A DNA stretch of 64,000 nt from the NCBI GenBank assembly GCA_963669155.1, contig OZ022584.1, positions 6,769,681 to 6,833,680 of the forward strand, written 5' to 3'. This stretch comes from Arbacia lixula (taxonomy: Eukaryota > Echinodermata > Echinoidea > Arbacioida > Arbaciidae). The notes under the pieces were generated by a model. It saw only the letters and a list, made by a program, of their open reading frames with translations, was not told the origin of the DNA and did no database searches. Below are positions 55,068-64,000 of the stretch, in pieces. Position 1 is the stretch's first letter. Each line of letters opens with the position of its first letter. A program made the position numbers and the translations under genes.

Positions 55068-58000
55068 GTGGGTGGATATTGAGTTTGTTGTTTGGTTCAA
55101 AATTTGCAGAATAAAGACAAGGGGAGGGTGGCATGGTGGTGAAATGGCTCCAGGTTTTAGCCATATTTATTCTTTAATGCACAGCGGCTCAACTAAGAAG
55201 GCAGGGCACGATTAGGTTACAAGGTACAGGGGGTATCACAACATGTTGAAATTATGATTGAGGGATAAACATTTAACACAGGTTCACAATCTCTTGGTAG
55301 AGTTATTCTTCTAATTTCATTCAATAATTGTTGTCCTCCAAACAAGACAAAATTCTTTAAAAATTTGGAGCATTTCTAGCTCACTCTGTATACGTTGTAC
55401 ATGTACCACTTCCAAGTTCCAGTACATTACGTGAAGGCTAAAACATGGAAGAGGGTGCGGGGGGGGGGGGGGGGGGATAAAATGGTTATTTCAGGACCCT
55501 ATATGGTAGAACTGTGCTGCAGTCATCACTCATCTGTTCTTGTCTGATTAAACCATTTTGTCAATTTGAGATGGTGTAATCCTGGTATTCCAAACCACAC
55601 AAGACTTGACCCTGTGCATGGTTACAGCGTAATGACCATTGAATTAGTCTGGATCCTATCAATTTCACTATTAACAGAACCATACTTAAGACTCTTTAAG
55701 CCAAAGGTTCTTTTGGGGGGACGGTACCCTATAACAAACACCTTTCCACATTGCAGCTCTGCGAAATGTACTGTGCATATCTGTCACATATTAACCTGTT
55801 CTTTACCGAGCCTGTGTAGTTGCAAGCTAGCTTTTCTTTACTCAGATACTGAGCTCCGCAACAACCGCATTATCAATTGACAACACGCTATGGATGAATC
55901 ATTACTAGACCAGGGTTAATGAAGCCGGAAAATCTAACCCCGTGTTTAATCTGTTGCACATGATTACATTTTCTGGCTTTGTGAACCAAGGTCTAGTTGT
56001 CAAAATTTGCCATGAAACTGCAATAGCCAAAGGGATGTGGCTTAAATGTGCCGTTGAAGGTGTTTGAAGTTTATTCATAGCCTTTCCACTATTGTCAGAA
56101 CAGCAGGTTGTATGGAAGTCATGCTGCTTTATATCTGAGTGGAAAATAGCCAGCATATACCCGGGCTCAGTACTAAATGGATGAAAGTCGTTGTGAGTAT
56201 AATCAACTTGTTATGCGCCATTGATGCATCTGTTCACAATGAATACACGCAAAACGCAAAGAGAACAATTTGTCTGGCAGACAAAGAGTTCATTGTTTTC
56301 TGCCCATCGTCTTTTCTGTGATGTCAGGTGACGTGATGGAGGGTGAGGTGCTGATGATGGAGCAAGAGGCTGAAGCTGAAGATGAAGAGATGACAACCCA
56401 GTTCAGCAGCAAGACGCGCTTTGATGAGGAGGTGGAGGATAAAAAGGACAGCGTCTGGCTTGTGCAGGTTGGTCCAGAAACAGCATGCATTGTGGAATTG
56501 AGTGCTGTAGAAGGTGTAACTCAGAACATTACTGTTACCTATCGCAAATGTTCTCTGCTCTATTTCTGCGCAAGGGCCAAGATGCCATAGGATATAATGT
56601 AGTATCAGAGGAAAGCAATTATGATTTCACTTGACCTTCGGGAAAAAACACTTTAAGGAGTGGTTAAGCCTAACATAGCTACCGGTGCAAATACATGTTT
56701 TTGGGCACATGGTTTTGTGGCATGTGTTCTCTTGGGAATTTATAAAGTTTGATGTAATTGTCTCCTACATAGAGTTGTAGTATGTGGCACACCATGAAAG
56801 AGCATACATTGTTTCTTTTTTAAACATCAAAAGGTTGCAACAAATTGAAACTTATTGACATATGAGGCTTGTTGTATATGGTACCTACACTACAGCTCAA
56901 AGGAATTGGCATAGGGAAAGGGAAGAAAGGAAAGGAGCAGCAGTTTTAAACTGCGGTATATTTTGTCCAGTTCAGCATGAACCATGATGCTTTAGCCTAA
57001 AAAGCATCATGTTTCATGCTGAACTGGACAAAATATACTGCGGTTTAAAACTGCGGCTCCTTCCCTTTCTTCCCTTTCCCTATGCTAATTCCTTTGAGCT
57101 CGAGTGTACATGTATAGTGAGAGACTCCTAGAATATTGCTTTCATGTGTGATTCTATAATACACTGTTGGAAGTTATAAATTGATAGATATGAATTAGAC
57201 TGTAATGTGTAGAAATCCATTTCTTTTCTTTAATTTTTCATCAGGTGGTTCCTAGAAACCATGGTCCCTTACTTGGCCGGAATGCTTGGTCTAATGTGGT
57301 GAAAAAGCTCTCCAGATTTGGTATACGGCATGGTACGTTTGACTGCTCTGTGGATCCAAGGTAAAAGATTGTCTTATTGTCTTTCTAAAAATAGCGGTCC
57401 TACTAAAACACAACAAGATGAGCCTAGTGTGCTAACACTCAAGAGCTGCCAAGAGCAGCAGAAGACACCAAAGACATATGGCAGACTTCTGCAAGACTGC
57501 CAAATTGGCTGCTTACTGAAGTAAATCAGTATTTAGAAGAATTTGGGGTAAAATCTCTTGGTAGCCTCTTGGTGGTGATACCTCATGGTAGATTAATCTC
57601 TTTGCTGCACATGGCTGCTCTTTGCAGTTTTTAGTAGGACCCTAAAATAGTAGTAATCCCAAAGATATGTTTAAATTTCTGCTTGAGATACTCTCAAAAT
57701 ACATCTGTATTATCTCAAACTAAACGATTACCTCTCTGTCTCTCAGGAAACAGTAGGACAGATATTTATGTTTTGCAATTTCTGCCTCTCACACTGTATT
57801 TCACTTTAGACATCAAAATGATGTCATTTGAATGAAATGTAGAAAGGTATTTAATACTTGATGTTTTCAACCAATATTTTGTATTGATGACTTTTTAATA
57901 CATGATCCCAAAATTTTCCAATGGATATGTAATATACTTCAAAAGTTAAAACTGTGTCAGTGGTTTCAATACATTCAGATATGCGAGTGGAGATGGAGGC

Positions 58001-60147
58001 AGGGGGTGAACTGCTGAAGGTTTATTTCTGGGTAGAATGATAATGATGTTTATGAATTCTTGATTTTGTTTCTTCACAATATTCCAGCATTTGTTTGATT
58101 TTATGTGCATACATGCATGCATGTTGGTGAGGTGGAATAAAATATGGTCTAATTACCAAACTGTACTAGTAGTTGTGAAATTTTTTTTTTGTTTTGTTTT
58201 GTTTTGTGTGGTGAAGTGTCTTATTTTCTTTCTCTGTGCAGAATTTGTGCTCACAAGAACTGGAATATGCCCCTGTTACTGCTCGCAATGCCCCAGGGCC
58301 ACAGACACAAAGACCACGTTACTATGGCAACATTTTCTTCAGCGGGCAAGGCCTATCCGATCATCAAATGGGTGAACTCCCAGCTCGCCAGTAAGGTCCA
58401 GTCCGATCACTTCCGCCGCGCTGCTGGTGTCATTTGGGATCACATTGATAGCAAGGACCCGCCTAACAGAGTTGTTCTCTTCTCGAGGGAAAGCGAACCC
58501 CCTACCTTTTTTTCGGCATTAAATCTGAAATATTCTGGCCGCGTCAAATTCAAATTTGTCCAGGTCCAGGATGATGTTGATAGCGATATTTTTGAAAGTG
58601 GATATCGATTGCGCAAGTATCCTTATCCATCCTATGTAATAGTTACACCAGAAGGAAGGAAAATATATGGCAAAAAATCTGGGGAATTTAATACCTACAA
58701 GGCACTGGATATTTACCTGCAGACATTGACACCTGAGGCAAATGATATTTTTGTGCTGACCTTTGTGACGGTGAATGCTATATGTTTTATCGGGCTGTTT
58801 GTCATCCAAGGTGGCATAGCAAAACGAGTCTGTAGGTTCCTGTGGACAGTGGGGAAATACAATGTGACTTTGCTCCTGCTTTGGTTGCCGTTGCTAGGGA
58901 TTATCCAGTTGCCCTGCCTGTCAGCTGTTGTGGACTACACCTACAAGGCCATCCGACTAGCGTCCGACACCTGGCTGCTGGGCAAGTTGCGGCAAGACTG
59001 GCTGATGTATTCTGGGTACTCTTACCTCCTTTCCGGCTCCTTTCTGGTCTACGGGATGCTGGTGCACTGGGTCTGTCAGAAGTGCCACAGCCCTACGAGT
59101 GAGGACGGCATGACGAGCGCCATGTGGCTGCGTGCATCCATGGTGGATTTTTACAACTTTTTGCTGCGGCCCTCACCGTACTTTGCGAACCGGCACCCAC
59201 GTAATGACCACCTGGAGGAGGGGCTGGACATGCTGATAGAGCAGATGGCCGTGCCAGACTTCTGGCTGCACCCCACCTTCCCAACGGACTACATCAAGGA
59301 CCTCCTGACATGGCACTACAGCTGCGATTGGCTTCAGGACAGGGCGTCTAGTAATGAAAACGAGTCCTCCGATTCGGAAAAGAACATCCCTGGGTGCAGA
59401 CATCACAAGAAGAAGTGTCCAGAATGGCGGAGTTGTGTCGAAAAATATCACAGGGATTTGCAGTGTAGCTGCAAATTAGATTATGGCTCTAAAGAGAAGA
59501 AGGATGATGTTTTATGCGAAGCAGGGAGTGACAAATCAAATCTTTATGTTGTTAAATCTCAAGAAGGAAATGCTGTCTGTAGCCAACCCAAATCCTTATC
59601 CCCATCTAAAAATTTAAAAGATGTTTTACCAATCACTGATGACCAGAACCAGGTTGGGAGGTCAGAAGCATGTCTAGATAATAATGCAAGTGGGTCTGCA
59701 GAAATTAAACCGGTTTTATCAGATAAAAATTCTCGTTGTGCCAATGGGAAGTGTTTGGCAGATTGTACGCAGTCCAAGAGAGACGGTACGCCCGAATCTC
59801 AAGGGCCACATGGTAGCTGTCTCTCGCCCAATGCAAGTGAAGATGGGGCCTGTGCTGCCATAGCTCAGAGGAAGTCTTCACCAAACTGCAAGGGACACAT
59901 TAGTCCACGTAAGCCTAAGACCCCAAGGAGCGACTCGTGGCCGGAGGGTATGTTGTTCAACGCAGCGTGTGCGATCTGCATTGATTCCTACACCCATGGG
60001 GCTGTGGTGTGCGGGTTGCCCTGTGGCCACGCCTATCACCGTCAGTGTATCGTAGCCTGGCTCAACAACGGCAACCATGTGTGTCCCATATGTAGGTGGC
60101 CTGCGTACAAGAAGAAAGGCTACAAGCTCTCCAAGCATATGGAGTAA
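54833..60147 (+). CDS. RNF103: E3 ubiquitin-protein ligase RNF103 (KF-1), complete
   Basis: A membrane RING-H2 ligase; the mammalian protein is an ER-resident ligase implicated in ER-associated degradation (family knowledge). Four exons (54833-55067, 56328-56467, 57245-57360, 58242-60147) join in frame to 798 aa; human is 685. An N-terminal hydrophobic segment (about 8-28) is followed by the family block WYETGLLMMKLVDPVSLSVK. KKLSRFGIRHGTFDCSVDPR precedes a predicted luminal region with FFSALNLKYSGRVKF and PSYVIVTPEG. Three more membrane segments lie near 333-353, 373-394 and 421-441. A long Ser/Cys/Lys-rich low-complexity region (about 490-730) accounts for most of the extra length. The RING-H2 finger occupies about 740-781 (C-x2-C-x14-C-x-H-x2-H-x2-C-x11-C-x2-C). 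A hairpin MITE begins 18 bp after the stop. Confidence 0.95.
56328..56467 (+). CDS. RNF103: RNF103 exon 2, acidic linker
   Basis: Acceptor TGATGTCAG, donor GTGCAG|GTTGGT. It encodes an acidic, Met/Glu-rich linker ending KKDSVWLVQ, which matches KDGIWLVQV in vertebrates. Confidence 0.92.
56888..57106. mobile_element. Hairpin MITE copy 10
   Basis: TA-flanked, with nearly perfect arms around a centre near 56998. It lies in RNF103 intron 2, about 140 bp before exon 3. Confidence 0.92.
57245..57360 (+). CDS. RNF103: RNF103 exon 3
   Basis: Acceptor TTTTTCATCAG, donor CCAAG|GTAAAA. It encodes the conserved VVKKLSRFGIRHGTFDCSVD block. Confidence 0.94.
57385..57652. mobile_element. MITE with GGTCCTACTAAAA ends
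   Basis: GCGGTCCTACTAAAAC at the left mirrors TTTTTAGTAGGACCC at the right. The left edge is 25 bp past the RNF103 exon 3 donor. Confidence 0.7.
58242..60147 (+). CDS. RNF103: RNF103 exon 4, luminal region, TM segments and RING-H2
   Basis: Acceptor TCTCTGTGCAG|AATTTG. The frame remains open upstream of the acceptor, but the splice gives Arg-Ile-Cys-Ala-His in register with the family. It encodes residues 164-798 in one exon and ends at TAA 60145-60147. Confidence 0.95.
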
Positions 60148-60165
60148 TGCAGCTCAAGGAGTGTA

Positions 60166-60396
60166 CACAACAGCTCAAAGGAATTGGCATAGGGAAAGGG
60201 ATATGGAAGAAAGGAAAGGAGCCGCAGTTTTAAACCGTGGTATATATTGTCCAGTTCAGCATGAAACACGATGATTTAGCCTAAAAAGCATCATGTTTCA
60301 TGATGAACTGGACAAAATATACCGTGGATTAAATCTGAGGCCCCTTCCCTTTCTTCCCATTCCCTTTCCCTATGCCAATTTCTTTGAGCTGTAGTG
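60166..60396. mobile_element. Hairpin MITE copy 11, in the RNF103 3' UTR
   Basis: TA-flanked and full length, beginning 18 bp after the RNF103 stop codon. Transcripts reading through would fold a hairpin of about 110 bp per arm with some mismatches. Confidence 0.92.
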
Positions 60397-62750
60397 TAGT
60401 CATCAAACCTTACAGAACGTAGTCGGTTACTAACATATAAACATACCCCGGTATTGCTGTAAGCTAGGCTAGATAAGTCTCATGAATATGGTCCTAGAAT
60501 TTGTTGATCTACATCATGCATAATGGTGTGTTATGATTTGCTATGGATTGATTTGACCTAAATTGGTGATAGGTATTCAGAATTCTAAATGTTACTCTTT
60601 AAATTATACTTATTGTCATTCATTGTGCTGGTTGATCAATGCCTTGGTTTGGTGACTATGGCACCAGACAGGAAAAATACACAAGATATTTGAATATTTA
60701 GTGCATAACTGCTTGTTTATATTTGTATTTTTATTTCATTCTGGCCCTTATCATGTTTCCTTTTGAATAGGAATAGATTTTCTCTGTAAAAACCTAATTT
60801 TTAATGGCCTTTGGTACTTTTTGCCAGGACTATGCCTGCAGAAAAAAAATATGATTTGGAATGTGTAGTGACGTTATCATGGGAAGCATGACTAGTGTAT
60901 CAGCCCTGTTCTTATTTTGATGTACACCAAACTTTGGCTGGCTCAGTAATCGCCTGATCAGGTGTCACCTGGCTTTATACAGAAGTTGGGGGTGCATTGG
61001 ATCAGTATTATCATTTTGGTGTTGCTGGAGTCTTTGTTCACTCTTATATCACTTGTATGATATTTTATTGGGGATAACCTATTGTTTATTTTTTCATAAT
61101 TTATTTATAAATTTATGTTTTCAACAGGTATGTTGTTCCATACTGAGCTGTCATTTAGGAAATAGGGGTTGTTCATCGTGAATAGGCAACATGTATGTTG
61201 GTGCTAGGGGAATAGGGCGCATGTGGACCTGTCTTCATGACCAGTGCCCAATATATTATTGCTCGGGGCAAGAACCTTGACTATGAAGTGTCAAATATGA
61301 CGGAAAATAGCAAAACATTACAGAGCAAAACATTTCTTTCATTTTTTTAGTGTGATATGTGTGATTTTAAGAATATCTTTTGTGGTAATGGTGAATAATA
61401 TTATCAAAGTACATGCAATCTAAATTGCTAAATCTACATATTGGAAACACATTGGACTTTAAGTTCTTTAAAGTACAGGTAGCACAAGTTATGCTCTAAG
61501 TTGTACCCCCTTGATGTTACAATTTACTTTGTTTAGGAAGGGAATGTGAACGACAAATTAATTTATCATTTTCCTTTTCTTCAACAATGTTCTCGACACT
61601 ACACCCTTTTTGTTTTAACAGAACACTGTTGTTGAAAATATGGTAAAAATGAAATCAGTTTTGTTTGTAATGCGCTTAAAGTAAAGTAACAACATAAAGA
61701 TCTATCCAGATGCTTTCACGTACATGTACGGTAGTGCTTTGAACTGATCAGTAGCCATTGAAATGCATGAATATTGTACCTCAATTGTTGGATGTTGCCT
61801 GACTGGAAGAGTGAAGAATGATCAAGAATCAGTCAGGTGTGAAGTACAGTCCATACCTGCACAGTCCATATCATGTCTTCATCATAACATGGATTTAATT
61901 CTGCTTGAATACACCGTCTGTGCACAGAAAATGTGATTACACTGTATATTGAAAAGATTAGGGCTCGAGACCCCTTTGTGCAAGGTGTTATTTGACTATC
62001 AGCGCAATGTTTAAAGCCACATGCACGAACAAACTTTGTATTTTATATCATATTTCAACAAATCAAGCTTCTATGGTAGCTGTTACTAAACAAAATAGAT
62101 ATTGATTTGTTCTGTTATGCTTTTGTTAATTAACAATTCTTTAAAAGTTCAGTGCTCAAATATGTTAACTCGTGTCGTGTTAACTTGATGTCTGTAATGT
62201 GCCTTTTATACACGTGTGTCATGTCATATACATATTAGAGTATTTGTTGGCAAGATTAGATCTTATTTTTATTTGAAAATATATATATGTACATGTACAT
62301 GTATATATTTTTTGCATTTAAAATCTAAAGCAAGGACATGCAAAAACATGAAATGAAACAAGTATATAGCAATATACTGTTTTTGTAATGTATGCAAATT
62401 TTATGCACATTGTTCAAACAATATGTTACTAATGGTTACCCCAAAGCTTGTCTAGGGTTTGCCCGACTAGCAATGCTTAACTACATTCAACTACATTCAA
62501 AGTGCATTCCACCCATTAAAACTGATTCATAAAATACAGGAGCAATATTCATGAAACCCTTCTATCTAATGTAGTTACTAAAAAATGCATGTAGCTGAAT
62601 ATACTTTAGTAACTTATACTGAATTAGGTACAGTGAAGTAAGATTTCAAGAATATGGCTGCAGGTCAATGTAATGATGTATTACTTTTTAGATAGGGGAA
62701 AAGTTGTTACTTCTACGTTAGGAAACTGCTTTATCATTAGTGGCAGCAAT
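60397..62750. other. RNF103 3' flank
   Basis: AT-rich DNA without a recognised gene. It probably includes the rest of the 3' UTR; no cleavage site can be fixed from sequence alone. Confidence 0.45.
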
Positions 62751-62752
62751 GC

Positions 62753-62969
62753 TAGCCTAGGTACATGTACTAGGCTGTGAGGTGTATGGACACAACCCAG
62801 TTTGTTAACATCTATGTCTGTTAACACAGACTATTCACCAATCCCATCCTCGTTGAGAGGGGAGGAAACCAGTGGAGCTATGACGTCATTAGAGCGTAGT
62901 CTGTGTTACCAGACATAGTTGTTTGACCGGGTTGTGTCCCACCTCACAGCCTATATAGTACCTAGGCTA
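62753..62969. mobile_element. MITE with TAGCCTAGGTAC ends
   Basis: TAGCCTAGGTAC...GGCTGTGAGGTG at the left mirrors CACCTCACAGCC...GTACCTAGGCTA at the right. A second inner pair (TATGTCTG..AACACAGACTA / TAGTCTGTGTTACCAGACATA) makes it a two-step hairpin. Confidence 0.85.
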
Positions 62970-63083
62970 CAACAATGCCGGTACGAAACAGTCCAAAGTG
63001 CATTGTGCTTGTACATCTCGTTTAAAAAAGAAATTTCTGTAGAACTAACATGTCCAGAAACTCCAGTAAGTTTCATGTTTAAT

Positions 63084-63831
63084 TAACCCTAATACTCCCG
63101 AGGGGGGGGGGGGGGGGGTACTTCCTAACGCCTCAATATTTCGAAACGAAATTTCTTGACTTTTTTCTCTGATCCTTCCCGCACATTTTGATACCAAATT
63201 TATGGCGATTGGACCTACCGTGCGGGTGTCAGATTACGTTTACCGAACACGTGTCACTGAAATTTCGCTATTTCTCTATATGACTGTGTATAACCCTATG
63301 GATAAAATCAGGAGCTTTTCCAATTTATGTAAATACTATTCTAATGAGTGTTATCATTGTTTCAAATATTTTTGAGCAATATAAAAGGCAATGTGGTTGT
63401 TATTTTGTCACATAGCAAAAGATGCTTGACGAAAAACAAAGAAATACATAAGAAAATTGAAAAACAATAAAATACATAAGAAATAATTACCACAACCTAT
63501 CTTTTTTTTTCAAATATTGATGAGGGAGTTATGAAAGACATTTGAACCGAAAATTTCTATTCCTGAGGCTTTATGTAGTGAGAAATACCAAAATCTATGA
63601 TTTCTCGCATAAATTAGCATAAATTAATTAGTTTAAACAAATAAAAGGATTTTTGTAAAATTAGATTTTACAACTTTGTAGATTACATAATTCTTTACCC
63701 TTGTGCAAAATTTTGAGGCAATCGGGCGACCCATGGCTGAGATCTCAGGGGGGGGGGGGGGGGGGGCCATAATGCCACCCCCCCGGTAATAACAAGCTTT
63801 GAAATACCCCGGGAGGGGAGTATTAGGGTTA
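63084..63831. mobile_element. ~750-bp element with TAACCCTAATACTCCCG ends
   Basis: TAACCCTAATACTCCCG followed by a G tract at the left is mirrored by CGGGAGGGGAGTATTAGGGTTA at the right. G and C homopolymers lie inside both ends. No ORF with a recognisable product. Confidence 0.7.
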
Positions 63832-64000
63832 TGATATATATATAAAAAAAAAATTGTCATACTTCATTGCTGTTTACTTCACTTCACTGTAAAAGTATTT
63901 TTTATTTTACAAGATGTTTCTCGTTGTCTTACTTTTACACACATGTGGTGTACATGTATGCACTAACATATTCAGAAAATATTTGTAATGTTGTGAATGG

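Noticed and set aside
58189..58241. Upstream extension of the RNF103 exon 4 frame (Met at 58189)
   Set aside because: The frame is open, but the TCTCTGTGCAG acceptor and in-frame match to family residues before it (exon 3) make this intron sequence.
1..64000. Gene cluster acting as one novel system
   Set aside because: THG1L, FANK1, BRF2 and RNF103 are well-known, unrelated animal genes on both strands with large repeat-filled gaps; nothing indicates a shared operon-like or pathway unit.

Overview
This is eukaryotic, AT-rich DNA from an intron-rich animal genome. The proteins read as clear orthologues of vertebrate genes, while the dense short inverted-repeat transposons resemble what I recall of sea-urchin genomes. 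An echinoderm, most likely a sea urchin, is my best guess. This is inference; no species-diagnostic sequence is present.

Layout. (1) 0-3 kb: a small zinc-finger ORF followed in the -1 frame by a truncated Ulp1-like protease fragment, then featureless DNA with an old direct duplication. (2) 3.2-5.8 kb, + strand: the last three coding exons of THG1L (tRNA-His guanylyltransferase). The end of its last exon has been copied in tandem into the 3' flank (to about 6.5 kb). (3) 7.3-12.4 kb: a repeat block with an RTE-like LINE fragment, a 157-bp satellite rich in AGGTCA half-sites, and two copies of a longer repeat, one split by a 5'-truncated CR1/jockey-like LINE. (4) 14.3-37.0 kb, + strand: a complete FANK1 gene (8 coding exons, 335 aa; one FN3 domain then ankyrin repeats). 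(5) 44.0-47.5 kb, - strand: BRF2, the TFIIIB subunit for type 3 RNA polymerase III promoters, in two exons (407 aa). (6) 54.8-60.1 kb, + strand: RNF103 (KF-1), a membrane RING-H2 ubiquitin ligase in four coding exons (798 aa). All exon joins given keep the reading frame and use GT..AG borders.

Between and inside the genes the main feature is repeats. An 11-copy family of about 215-235 bp near-perfect hairpins (ends CACTACAG..., TA target) is spread from 16 to 60 kb. One copy starts 18 bp after the RNF103 stop codon, and another set has recombined in BRF2 intron 1 into a 525-bp tandem duplication. There are several TTAA-flanked MITEs, other MITEs, a CpG-rich satellite of about 120 bp period at 49.5-50.9 kb, and many CT/GA/TG and poly-G/C tracts.

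The genes are housekeeping or ciliary/testis-type single-copy genes with no evident shared pathway (THG1L and BRF2 both touch small-RNA biology, which may be chance). I do not see a novel multi-gene system. The notable things are the hairpin family and its rearrangement, the satellite with nuclear-receptor-type half-sites, the THG1L terminal-exon duplication and a possible -1 frameshift site.
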